Shown one piece after another: positions 11,270 to 23,239 of a stretch of 64,000 nt of DNA. The notes under the pieces are model-generated. The model saw nothing but the letters and a program-made list of their open reading frames with translations. It was not told the origin of the DNA and did not search any database. The DNA comes from Ophioderma brevispina (taxonomy: Eukaryota; Echinodermata; Ophiuroidea; Amphilepidida; Ophiodermatidae): NCBI GenBank assembly GCA_023653785.1, contig JAMKCH010078825.1, forward strand, positions 1 to 64,000, read 5' to 3'. The position numbers and the translations under genes are program-made. Positions within the stretch are counted from its first letter, which is position 1; each line of letters starts with the position of its first letter.

Positions 11270-11695
11270 TTTAAGCCAAATCGCTTCCTTATGGGTAAAA
11301 ACAACGATTTTGTAATTTAACGTCGCCGGCGACCTTAAATTACAGCAGGGACGACGCGAAATTGCGTTTAACACCAGAACACGCACGCCGTATGCAGTTT
11401 CCCACGATATGCACAACTGTTTGAACGGTCTATAACCTTTGGTGGTTTTTTATATCAGTGAGTACGAGTCCAAATACTCATGTAATATACACAATTTGTT
11501 GATTAAAGTTATGGAAAACTAAATTGGCCTACAATTCCTTGATGTCTTTATCCTCATATCAATGTCACATTTGTGTTGTTGGTATGTTTTTTTATGTGTA
11601 AATATATCTCTGTTCTTCCCATGACCTAGACTATCATTTGAGACAATGTAGAACTTCTATTTTGTGAAATTGTGCGAGTGCCGCTTTAACCCCCA
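11270..11695 (-). repeat. Dispersed repeat with GTCGCCGGCGAC core, copy 1
   Basis: This block matches 45990-46440 in reverse orientation over about 400 bp. Shared landmarks (given on the minus strand) are GAACAGAGATATAT, GACATTGATATGAGGATAAA, GACTCGTACTCACTGATAT, CATACGGCGTGCGTGT and a palindromic ACGTCGCCGGCGAC next to TTAAATT. No open frame is conserved between copies, so it is likely a non-coding dispersed element. Confidence 0.75.
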
Positions 11696-14046
11696 TTCAA
11701 CAAAAATACACATCTGGAAATTTTACATTATCAAGTACACAAAACATATAAATGCCCTCTTTTATGACTAGCTATATTGTTTGTGCAAACGATAGATTTG
11801 GTGTACAATGGTTCAGGTAACCATTAAACACACAAAACAAGTACTTACTTCCCATAAAATGCCACCTCTAGAGCATAATTTTACAACTACACGTGTACTC
11901 GCTGCAAAAGTCGAACTTTTTCTTACACGTCTTTTCCCTGCTGTTTCGTCACGTCTGTAAAGCCCTCGCAGGATAAGCAGAGAGAGCGCCCTCATAGTTG
12001 TGAACTACCGTGAAAACGTCAAGTTGGAAATGGTGTTTGAGAGCTCTTAGTTAGCAAAAATCCAGAAATATAAATAATCCATTCTACAAAATCTCAACTT
12101 GAGATTCATATAGATGATAGGCCATTATGTAACAGATCTTCATTGATGATCAGAGTACTATAACAGTGGTCATTTGCTAGGGTTCAGAGCTCAGGTAAAA
12201 TAACTACTACATAATACTAATTCTTGTACAAAGTTTTGTTCATGAATAACACAGTGAGCTCTAGTAACCTGTGCTTCTTTCCGGTGAGTAAGCACAAGCT
12301 ATTACGACATCACTATAGCCAAGATAGACTCATTCCCATGGCACAGGTCGGTAATTTACATTATCACGATGTATCAAACATGCGCCACTGTTTTGGAGTA
12401 TGATGTCTGAAACCCAGAACACACACTATGTTGTAAATGCATAACACTAGAGCCAATGAACTTTGTCCTCAGTGGATACGTCTTCTAGCTCATAATTTTA
12501 TGGGGAGGTCAAACATGAATGATTGAAAATGTTTATGCTCTTCTTCTTTTCTAGTTTATGATGCCCCTCGATGGAGAAATTGTTTAAAATGACCCTTCCC
12601 ACAAATAACGGGAGGCCACTTACAGGGTAGATAGAAATTATCAATACACATCAGCATAAAATAAGTCCTTTCCCGTTCTTGGGAGCAAAGGGGTTGCATA
12701 ATAAATAAAACCATTTCACATATGAAGCCTAACCATTAAATTCCCTCTAAATGCGCCATTTTCTTCAAAATAGAACATTTTGGGGTTTTTTCAAGTGCGG
12801 AATCCCAGAAACTCACATTTAAAGGTATAAGGATTTGTGAAAATGGTTGACCTTGATAACCAATTTCAAAACTGAGGGCGCTTCTCTCTCCTTATCCTTC
12901 CAGGTCTTTTACTTGCTTTCGCAAATAGTTGGTTCTGCCTTGCTCACTGCCAATAATATTTCCTTGTACGTTGTACAAAAAGACACTGTCACGATGGCCC
13001 ACAACCGTCAATTATAATTTGATTAACAACAACCGTCAAATTAGAATTTGATTACACCATCAACATGAAAATTTTATTAATTTGGGTTAGGAATCATAAG
13101 GTGAATTAATTTATTTTTTTCACAATCCGTATATGGTGATACCAAAGTGCTCAATAGCCTGATATGTAATTTCATTCTAAGATTATGAATTATATATTCA
13201 AGAAACTAAGTTTCTGGCAGTTTATGGCAATAAACCTCAGGCATAATAAATACCAATAACCCTTAGAAGACACCTAAAACCGGGTTGTATTTAATTTTGA
13301 ATTATGATGTTTTGAAAGTTTGACATTTTCTGGTATAATATTAACGTGGAACTAATTGGGGCGAACACACGCATTAGTATAGATTTTGTTTATTAGGACA
13401 CAGGCCAATAAATTTGGAAGGGTGTTAAAAATTTGTTCAATGGCATATTTTTAAATTCAATGTGACCGAAACAGTTCCCAAATCCAATATACTGCCCCAA
13501 ATGTCAAATATGCTACCGGGAATCACACAATTTTTTAAACCCCTTCAGTCTACCTTTTGGTGTACTTTAAAAAAAACACTTTAAGTGGCCCAAGCTAAAG
13601 AAACTTCCGTTAGTCCCCCCAAGGGATGGGGGGTCCTAGGGACCCAACCAAGTAAACACCACTATTTCCCTGGGAGTTTGATCATGACACAACACAAGTC
13701 ACAATGGGGGACACGTAAGAACCACAATAAACCACATACAAATGGAACAAAAAATCCCAAAATTTGCCCCGACTTTGACCTAATGAACCATTGCCAATTT
13801 GGTCCTCTCCGAAAAGGTGGTAATTCACATTCCCACATCCTCATGCAACTCCATATCATGTTTTGAACCAAAGTAATTCATTTTACATACTCTAGGATAA
13901 CCAATTAAAATAATCATTGCAAAAATAATAGCCAAATTATACCATTCTTGTATTTTTCTCCGAAACTTCAAAATCCCCTTGATTTTCCCATAGACTTACA
14001 CAGTTAAGAGCACGCTCATGAAAAATTAAAATTGATGCTATCAGCA
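11696..14046. other. Intron sequence, no gene recognised
   Basis: This is 2.3 kb of AT-rich sequence. A block near 13585-13640 (GGTCCTAGGGACCCAACC) recurs near 14550 (GGTTCCTAGGGACCCAACCT), suggesting a small direct repeat around the next MITE. Short overlapping open frames at 13585-13871 on both strands are not supported as genes. Confidence 0.4.
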
Positions 14047-14424
14047 TATCGTCGCTGGGCGGGAAAAACCTCATATGTAACTCCAGAGGTCAAATGCAAA
14101 ACCTCATATGTAAAAAGTGGGCCCCAATGCTAAAACATCATATGTGCATTTTGGTCACATCGGGTTCTAGCTTGAATTTCATGCCAAATATGATAGTAAA
14201 TCATATGGCACTTTATTTCAGAATCTGGAGTAAATAATTACCTAAATATATTTAGAAAGGAAAACCTTTCTTGTGCATGGCATTACAGCAAATTATTCAG
14301 TTTTTGGTGTCTCTCGAAAATGTTTACACTATGAGGTTTGTCACTGTGACCGTTTTTCCTCCATGTGAGGTTGTGCTTTTACCGGTCAAAGCACATATGA
14401 GGTTTTTCCCGCCCAGCGACGATA
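14047..14424. mobile_element. MITE with perfect 32-bp inverted termini
   Basis: The termini at 14047-14078 and 14393-14424 are perfect inverted complements over 32 bp, beginning TATCGTCGCTGGGCGGG and continuing into AAAAACCTCATATGT. The outermost TA on each side could be a TA target duplication, which would make it a Tc1/mariner-type non-autonomous element. The AACCTCATATGT motif is repeated internally every 30-45 bp at the left end. Length is 378 bp, with no coding capacity. Confidence 0.85.
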
Positions 14425-17400
14425 TAAAAGGTTATTTGATTTAAGTAGTATTTATCTTATTAATTGCCTCCTAAGCAAATAAATCCCAAGATTTAATTAC
14501 TTTAATTTTTTAATTAGTAAAGTATCTTAATTTTTTTCACTTCCGTAAGTGCCCAATGGGGTTCCTAGGGACCCAACCTAATTAATCTAATGAAGCCGTG
14601 GGTGGATTAATTTTTTTTAGTATCAGGAGAAGCGTATTCATAAATCAGACAATTAGCAAAAAACTCAAAATGATGGCCAATGAATATATGACAATTTTGT
14701 AGGTTTTTAAGATCTTAAAGAGCCTAGAATTAGTACACTATTACAAATACTTGATGAGTGATGCTCAATTGAATAATTTCAAGCATATTGGATTTCGGGG
14801 TGGCCATATTGAATCTGATGGTAATGTTGTGATCAAATGAAATCAAAAATCCATTTAGTAGATCCCTCGTGCTTTAAAATCCGGATATTAAGCATAACGA
14901 TATGGCAACTTTAATGAATTGAGAGTGGAGACCGTCCATGTTTTTTTGGATTCTTACAAAATGCCATTGCACGAAACTTGACCACATAGTAAATGTGGGA
15001 TGTATTTTGTTCAATACTTTCATCTACAAGTGCAACCAGGATTTTTCTAAATCAAAAAAATGGTATGAGGATTCTTAAAAATCAGGGTTGTCCCATTTTT
15101 TAAAATTGTGTCTTGGATGTATTCTAGCGGGTAAGGTTTATTCAGGGTCAAAATATAAAGGGGGCAAAAATTGTATTAAAGTTATTACCATCATGTTCAG
15201 TACCTTTCAAGGATTACCGAAAGGTATGTGGGCCTTAAATGAGGGTAAAGTACATAGTATTAGGCAAAACGGGTGTTCAAGGTCACACTGGGGAGTGAAA
15301 ATGTCAGATTAATCGGTTTGTTTTAAGAATGGTGACCAAATTGTCGTCTTACTGTACAGAAGCCTGAATATATACAGGTGCGTGTCAATGACGTTTTGGT
15401 GATAATTAAGGAGGCAATATGGCCGTGGTCCCCACAGGTCTATGGGAGTCTAGTCATATCTGAAAAAAAGCTCTCCACTTTTGAAAGGTTGAAACACAGA
15501 ATCTATATTATCATTTTCTTATTAGTTTATAACCCATTGAATGATTACACCAGTTTCAAAAAAAATCGGACCGTTCTATAAATGACTTGAATTTTTGAGC
15601 ATATCGGACTAAACCACATTTTAAAAAAATGACACTATGATTTCCATATTTAATGAAATTCTGTTTTGGAAAAAACACATTGGTTTTAAATTGTTATTAA
15701 ACAAAACTAAAACCAAAAACATTAATTACATTTCCCCATGTACTATACTTTTTTTCATTATTTGGATTAGGTTCTCGGAAAGCACAAATACTCGGATAGA
15801 CAAGTCTGTACTCTACGTCACGATTACTCCTGACGATAAAATGGAAAAATAAATTTTAGTTAAATAACGCAATCAATAGAAGTTTGAGTAAATAAACTTA
15901 TGCCGAAAACGTTAATTTGGGCCCAGGTTGTGTGAAACTTCAATTATCCGATTCAAATTACTATTCAAAATATTCTTTGCGTGAACGGGCGGTGAAATCT
16001 CAAAATCTGCCAGGTTACTTATTATTAGCCCCGACTATTTTCAAACCTTCGACCTCGTTGTATGGCTAAGGATATGATTGTTTAACTTATTTGATGATTG
16101 TTGGAGGAGCGTGGGCCATGGTTAGGTATTCGCCCTTTGGGGTTGTAAGAGGTTCCCGGGTCGGCCCCGGCGGGGCAATCTGCTGGGATTTAAATTCGGG
16201 TAATTTAAAACCTTATGGATTGATTTGTAAAAAGAATTATTAATTGAAAATGGAATCCGCTCTCCCCGTGTCATTTGGACATGGGGGACACGAACCATTA
16301 GAATACTCCGTCCAACCAAAGAGACAGAAATCTCCTCTAAAAAAATCCATAAGCGCCGCTGAACCTGTTGCTCAATCTACAGTGCATAAAGTCAAAAGGG
16401 TGTGAGCCTGATACATGGACGGACATTTTTGTAGAAAATGTTTTATTTTTCGCTACCACAAGGTGACTATTATAGCTCCATTATGAGCCACAAATGTTTT
16501 CAAAATACTAAATTTTCTGAAAGAAAAGGCACAAAATATATGATTTTTTGTCATGGACGGACAAGCTTTGGCTTTCGGAGAGCCCGTCCACGACACCAAA
16601 TTTATACTGACATAAACAAAAACTTCTTTAAAAATATGACCTCTGAATGCATGTAAATCGTGGAATAGGATGATTCGTTGCATGTCAAAATGCAAAAAAA
16701 AAAAAAAAAAATTGGATGTTCCTTTGGTAATTATGGATTCCAAATCATTTGGAAGGCCTGGCCCCATTGAAAACAATGGAAACAAAAGCATGTGGTCCAT
16801 CCATGACCACACTTTCAATACTCATTTCCAGTGGGAACTTGGAAATGTGAAGAATCCATTTTCGTAATACATAATTACACCGCATAAAGAGAAGATGATA
16901 CTTTCCTTTGGTGGCATCGTTTTTTCTTCTTGTACGATGTAGAAAAAACTTTACGAAATATTTGCGATCCTGACGGACAGTCCAAATCCAAATGGTCAAC
17001 CACCCTGAAATCTCAGTACTCTTACTTAAAGCATTCTAAAGCTTAAGTATAAGTTTGTATAAAATGATTATTCCCCTTCATATATCAGCACTACCTAATT
17101 CATGGAGGTGGATTCAAGTTTTAAGATAAAAGTATAAAACACATTTCGTTTTTCTTTGTGGTGTGCCATCCCATGACGGTTCTGCAATTTTTGTGACATT
17201 CCTAAATAAACTGATTTATGTGGAGTTCTAAATGATTTTGAAGAAAAGAGGTTGGGCCATCATTGTAATAAAGAATTCAATAAAAAATATGAAATTGTTT
17301 TTTGACTTTATGCTATACCTGTAAATGGATCAGACTTCGGCCGATATCAGTGACGGTCTATAATTCTACGGTAACGGGGAGCTTTTACCTAAATATTATA

Positions 17401-18604
17401 AACTGGCACAATTATAACAAAGAAAAAAAAAAAAAGACAAAACTTAAAAAAAAAAAAACCACACACACCATCCAAACTCACAGCAGCTTCCTTCATCTCT
17501 GTTAAAACCCACCAATTTGACATAAGCGTCGCATATCCTGTTACGATCTCGGCAAAAATCCATTTGCCTGCAGTGAAACCTTATCCTTGTGGCAAATTCC
17601 TCATGAAAAAAATGAGATGATATGTTTATAAATAAACAATGAAAGGATAAAAAATAAAACTGAATACAAATGTCTTTATATCGTTCTGTTTAATTTTTCA
17701 TTATGGAATATGGTGACTACCAGGAGGAAAGAAGAAGAAGGAGAAGGAAATGGCTAAACTCACCATTTTTAGAACTACGTTTTTTTGACAAACAGCAAGC
17801 TGCTTTTTATTGACCATAATCGAGTAAAAAATTTTTAGTCATGGAGTATGGACACATATTTAACGGTCGTTAAATCGAGAGCTAGCTCATTTGTCATAAA
17901 AAAGCCTAAAAAAACAAAACAATAAAAATTGATTTTTATGATTTTTATTGTTTTCACATGGGCATTCGGCAGTTATAATATTAACACCGTTCCTGTAAAA
18001 GTTCATAACTTGAAAAGAAACCAGTTTTACTATGAAAAAATACATGCAATGAAGTTTTAAAAATTGATTAAAATTTTGAATAGATATTTGAAATATGATT
18101 TTTACAAATTTAATTTAAAAAAAGAAAAAACCTAAAAAATTAAAAAAAAATATTTTTAAAAATAATTGTTTCTAGGGTTTCAAAAGGTTTTGTTTTCTTT
18201 GATGCGTGTCCCAATTTGGAAAATGACAAGAGCTTTTTTACACCACTAAATTTGGACCAACAATATCTTCTGTCATGGAGAATGATTGTATAACAGAGGT
18301 GCCCTTTTAAAATTTTAAATCTGGTTTTAAAAAAAATATTGAATAAAATGTGATTATTTATTTTATATTTTTTCCCAAAAATTGCAAAAATATTATGAGT
18401 TATTCAAACTTCCAGCACTTTCGGCCAGTACCCCAACAAGAAAAAAAAAACGGTTCGGTTACGCCCCTTTGCCGGTGGTGTAGTTATTTTTCACAGCTCC
18501 CTTCACAGTACACACTACGGTTGTTTACGTATTGTAACACCCGTAAACAAGGAGTACCGGCGCAGGAGGAAGGACGAGCGAGGAGAAAACAGAGCCGTCA
18601 GCGC
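14425..18604. other. Intron sequence with homopolymers
   Basis: This is 4.2 kb of AT-rich DNA with no recognised gene. It holds a run of 18 A residues near 16686 and A-runs near 17424-17458. The motif CATGGACGGAC occurs at about 16413 and 16553. Open frames of up to 121 codons are antisense to one another and carry no recognised domain. Confidence 0.45.
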
Positions 18605-18690
18605 GAGGGAGCGGACCAGGAGGAATGGAGAGAGAGAGATGAGAGGAGATGAGAGAGAGAGAGGAGAGAGAGATATATATATAATTTAAC
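18605..18690. repeat. (GA)n and (TA)n microsatellite
   Basis: Purine tract of AGAGAGAG and GAGGAGATGAG repeats followed by TATATATA. The same two repeat types, inverted, lie at 21890-21940 on the far side of the large inverted repeat, so they may belong to its outer edges. Confidence 0.85.
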
Positions 18691-18924
18691 ATCATAGTAA
18701 ACAGTTTAGTATTAGTTACAGGTGGACTATCTTTGAAAAATTAAAGGAGTGTCTCAATCCCAGCCCAGTACAGGAGAGCGTTAAAAATAAATTACAAAGT
18801 ATTAGACCGTCTGGAAAGGGCAACCGTTTATATTTAGATAATATATATATATTATATATAGGTCAGAAGGAGCTGAGTGAGTTGAGCACACTGCGCACTG
18901 GAATGCAATGTAGATGTAGAGTCA

Positions 18925-21885
18925 TAGAAGCCGGTTTGGTATGGCTACAGTGCTGGATGAAGTTCAGATTATGGCTACAATATGTTCGGCGTAACCACCC
19001 TCAACAGTACAACTACAATACTAAATGGTTTGTTGTGTTGTTGTTGTTGAGGTTGTAATGCGCTTTCAGCTTACTAATGCTATTTGTGCCAGAACTAAAT
19101 AGCTCATATTTGAAAACCATCACAAACTTTAATGTGCATTTTACATCGAGGACTTTGGCAAAGGGCACGGAAGAAGAAGCACTTCATGCATTAGCTTCAG
19201 TAGATAGGGGAGGTAGCTACGCTGGAACAGAAAGAAGCAAAACCTTCACTGGTGTCTAACGTAGGGTGTAACAAAGTCAGGCAACATTCTGTCAACATCA
19301 TCATCGTGGAATAAATAGGAGCATAAAAGTTCTGGTTCCACTGTGATCGGGGTTACCCATACTACGTGGTATCGCCTTGGATTGATGCTTTATCGGCCTC
19401 TTCAATAGGGAGGAAAGTGGTCCCATATCCACATCCTTTCCCAACATCTGGTAACGCGTCCCAGATGCCGCCTGAGCTGGCACATGGTCTTGGGTACCTC
19501 CGAGGCTTTGGTAATCAGCTGGTTTAGGCTGGTAGTCATCCGGCTTTCTTCAGGCCCAACCATGCGGGCAAGCATTCTTCTTATACCCTGTCTCTTTGTG
19601 GAAGGGGATTTCCGCTTTCTTTTTATTCTTCTCGACCTTCCATCGGTAGCAAATGATTGTTCACAGTTCCCGAAGACCAAATTGCAGTGGTTTACAATTT
19701 GTCTTGCACAGGTTTAATGGGTCATTTGTCTTCGCGTGGGTCTCCACACAATATTTAGATATACTACAATACTAAACAACCACAAAATTTTAAATAGAAT
19801 AAAGACAAGATGCAGTTTCCTATGGTGTAAAAAACAACAATGTGCGTAAACACTGCAGCAATGTTCAAAGCACCAGGGGGAGTAGGCAACAGGGTGAAGG
19901 GAGGTGCAGTTTACAGGTTGGCCAGTCACATTTTAAGAGGTCGACGCGAAGCGGGAGTTATTGCGTCCATTGGGTTTTCATGTTTTGAGGCTTGTGAATC
20001 AGATAATTGTTATGCAGTGGACGTTTCTTGTCTGAGTTACCACAGTAGGACAGAATGCACGTAATTTTGACGTCATCCCCCGAGGTGTGGGTTGGCACTA
20101 TTGAAAGTGCGCAGCGCAGCGATGGTTTACCAGGGTTCATTGTTCTCGAGGACGGCGATGGGCTGAAAACGGACTGAAAGTGAAGTTTTGTTTCACCCAG
20201 TATTAACTGTTTTGAGCTTGACAATAATGGCTTAAAATGAGATTGTCAGATGTGCCAGGGGACGTGAGAGGAGATAAAAAGGACTTAAAACACCGGTGGG
20301 GTCCTTCAACATAAAGCAAACCTGGGCAATATAATGAAAACATTGCATCGCGGTTAGACGGCAGGGATGATGTGCCATTTGGTGGTGCGGGGGTAGAGGC
20401 ACGGACCACTTGGTCCCTGATGTTGCGTTCACGGCGAGAGCTTGATGGGATGCGTATGTGGTGGGTTGTGTAGATGTGCTTAGTAATGGAATGAGAACGA
20501 AGAATGTTGAAGTTCTTGCGAATTATATTAAACAACAGCGAATGTTACTGGGTGGTTTGATCACCCAAAGGGCTCGATCAATATGTCTTCAACGGAGAGG
20601 GAGGAGTAAGAGCTGTAGGGATTGGTCTTGCAATGTTTGGGTGGACTGGACGACTACAGCAAATAATTATGTGAGTCGGTGGGTTTGTAGTGAATGTGTT
20701 GCAAGTTTGTTTCCCTCAATGCTAATAGTGAGATCCTGGCTCACCTGTAATGCACCTCCTTTACACCTGTGCCTACTCCCCCCTGTCTTTGAACATGCTG
20801 CAGTTGTTTACGCCACATTGTGGTTTTTGACAACATAGAAACTTGCATCTTAGTGTTTATCTATTAAATTTGTGGTTGTTTAGTATTGTAGTACTGGTTT
20901 GGATTTGGCTTATCGATTGAGTCTCAACTGGGTTGATGAGTGTGAGGACGTGGACTGGTACCGCTCTTGGAAAATTATGGATACTCCAATCATTTTCCTG
21001 TTCTTGGACCAGTCTATCTAAAATTCTTCAGAGCTTAAATATTACAGTGAGCCTATCTTTTCTGAGAGGTCATGGAATGCCCGTATACTAAAATATTGTG
21101 TGGAGAACCTCACGCGAAAGACAAATGGACCAGTAATACCGGTGAAGACACGATGCGAAACCATGCAATTGCTTCGGGAAATGTGAACAAGTCATTGCTA
21201 CCAGTGAAGGTCGAGAGAGAGAATAAGAAGCGGAAATCCCCTTCTACAAAAAGACGGGTGTAAGAAAGGCTTGCCGCATGGTTGGCCAGGAGGAAGCGCA
21301 TGATCCAAGCCTAAACCAGCTGATGACACAAAAGCCTCGGAGTACCCAAGACAATGTGCCAGCTCAGGCGTGCAATCTGGACGTGTTAACAGGGGTGGTG
21401 AAAAGGATGTGGATATGGACACTTCCTCCGCTATTGAAGAGGCCGATAAAGCATCAATCCAAGGCGATACCTGTGATATGGATAACGATCACAGTGAACA
21501 ACGTTATGTCCTATTATTCCACGAGATGATGTTGACGATGATGCTCACTTGTTTACACCCTACGTTAAGACACCGATTGCAGGTTTGCTTCTGTTCCAGA
21601 GTACGGGACCCGATTTAATGAAGATATGCCTGAAGTGGTTCCGGCCCTTTGCCAAAGTCCGCACATGTAAAGAACGAACATGAAAGTTTGTGATTGTTTT
21701 CAAATGAGTGAGCTAATTTAGTCTTGGCGCAAATAGCCTCGTAGCTGAAAGCGGCCATACAAACCAACAACAACAAACAAAAAAATTTAGATGGTAGTTG
21801 TACCTGTTGAAGGGTTGTTAACCGAAAGATTGTACCATAATTGTGACTCATCCAGCACGTAGCCATACCAACCCGGCTCTAGGGC
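18925..21885. mobile_element. 3-kb inverted repeat with ~1-kb arms
   Basis: The left arm at about 18925-19935 and the right arm at about 20745-21885 are inverted copies. Landmarks present in both orientations are GTTTGGTATGGCTAC, CTTTGGCAAAGGGC, GTATCGCCTTGGATTGATGC, TTTATCGGCCTCTTCAATAG, GGGGATTTCCGCTT and ACTACAATACTAAACAACC. The right arm has about 170 bp extra near 20895-21065. The loop of about 800 bp is unrelated. Each arm carries the remains of one coding-like stretch (minus in the left arm, plus in the right) with KRKSPSTKR, PKTMCQLRR and DKASIQGD-like peptides. I do not recognise it. This is a transposon with long inverted ends or an inverted duplication. Confidence 0.75.
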
Positions 21886-22019
21886 TCATTCTCGCCTCTC
21901 TCTCTCTCCCTCTCTCCTCTCTCCTATATATATATATATACTTTTAATTACAGCAACTAGATTCAGATCGCATATGACAGAGTGCTCGATACTAATGAAG
22001 TAGCGCTAATTAAATATAA

Positions 22020-22105
22020 ATTATTCTGTCCCTTTTTATACGCACTACGAAACAAATGTAGTTTCGTCATGGAATAAAAAGTGACAGAATAATTTATAAT
22101 TAAAT
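22020..22105. repeat. Small hairpin
   Basis: AAATTATTCTGTCCCTTTTTAT is answered by ATAAAAAGTGACAGAATAATTT about 35 bp later, with GAAAC and AGTTTC pairing further inside. It looks like a tiny MITE or a recently formed hairpin. Confidence 0.6.
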
Positions 22106-22395
22106 AATATATATATATATCTAGATTATATATATATATTATATACTATATATATAATATATCGTAAGGAAATGGTTGATGTTGGACACGAATCTGATGG
22201 ATTTTTTGTTATAATATACAAACTATTATTATAATATATAATTATATATATATATATACTATATATATATATATATAGATATTATATATATATCGATATA
22301 TATGATAATATATATATCTATATACGATATAGATATATAGATATATATTATTTATATCTATATATATATAATATATATATAATAGATATATCTAA
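22106..22395. repeat. (TA)n-rich block
   Basis: Nearly pure alternating TATA with ATCTATA variants, interrupted around 22160-22215 by unique sequence. Such tracts are unstable in replication and hard to assemble. Confidence 0.9.
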
Positions 22396-22602
22396 TTTGG
22401 GCTAATGTCCCAAAATCATGGACGGATAACATCGAGCGCGGGATGAAGATACTTTATGTACTGTACAAAACATTTGTAAATATCGCAGATCGTATTGACC
22501 AATATGAAATTCAGCACCTGTGTTTATATTGAAATATTACAAAATCACAATGTGTTTCGTGGAATATGTCCTTTAAAAACCAATCAAATTGATTAAACAT
22601 AC

Positions 22603-22713
22603 CACAACCGAATTCATCTGTGTAATCTGTCAGTCAAGCCATTCCAGTGCACACGGCACTACTTGGAACACATTCAAGTCCAGAATGACATCGAAACTCA
22701 TCTCCACTGCAAT
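22603..22713 (-). CDS. LDLa domain exon with internal stop
   Basis: This 111-bp exon has acceptor TTTTTTTCAG, donor GTATGT and phase-1 junctions. It encodes an LDLa module: CSGDEFRCHSGLECV, then VCTGMA and TDYTDEFGC. In the middle the reading hits TGA where the family has Asp-Cys; the local bases look like a shifted GAC-TGC with compensating changes nearby, since the frame is correct on both sides. It may be a small consensus error or a true nonsense change. If true, a transcript including this exon would truncate, or the exon would have to be skipped. Skipping is possible without frameshift because both introns are phase 1. Confidence 0.75.
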
Positions 22714-22835
22714 CTGAAAAAAAGCTGATGTTATGCTTATCTTTTCAAGTAAGCAAGTGTAAAAGTGATATCTTAAAAGACGCACTGTCTCCATGATTGT
22801 GTAGAATGAGGTCTGTGAGATTATTCAGAAGCTAA

Positions 22836-23237
22836 AAACTTTACCCTGACAAGGATGGATATTTATTAATCTTTCCCTGGAGATGGCCAGCGCACACAAG
22901 TTACCAACTGAGCCACAAGACTGGGTTGGTAGAAGAACGATAGATATCATCTGTAGGTATTAGGTGTTCTGATGCTATCCGCTAGGAAAGCGAAGGACAC
23001 CCTTTCGAACCTAACACCTATAGATGATATCTATCGCTCTTCTACCAACCCAGTCTTGTGGCTCAGTTGGTTAGAGCGCCGTCACTAGAGATACCGGGCG
23101 GTCGCGCCCGGTTTCTAATCCGGCCAAGCGCATATGGGTTTTTTTCAACACTTGTGTGCGCTGGCAATCTCCAGGGAAGGATTAATAAATATTAATCCTT
23201 GTCTACCTGGAGAACTAAGTAGTTAAACTTTACCCTG
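22836..23237. mobile_element. Inverted SINE-like dimer with 13-bp target duplication
   Basis: The 13-bp sequence AAACTTTACCCTG flanks the insert perfectly at 22836-22848 and 23225-23237. The insert is palindromic from 22848 to 23213: ACAAGGAT, TTATTAATC, CCCTGGAGAT and CAGCGCACACAAG pair with the far end. The right half contains a tRNA-like promoter, TGGCTCAGTTGGTTAGAGC (A box) and GGTTTCTAATCC (degenerate B box). The left half has lost about 85 bp including the B box. This is most likely a head-to-head SINE-derived insertion. Confidence 0.75.
23042..23115 (+). ncRNA. tRNA-derived promoter region of SINE-like element
   Basis: The A-box-like TGGCTCAGTTGG and the B-box-like GGTTTCTAATCC are spaced about 45 bp apart, as in RNA polymerase III tRNA-type promoters. 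The B box departs from GGTTCGAATCC, and no full cloverleaf with a 7-bp acceptor stem can be drawn. It is therefore a tRNA-derived fragment, not a functional tRNA. Confidence 0.5.
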
Positions 23238-23239
23238 GC

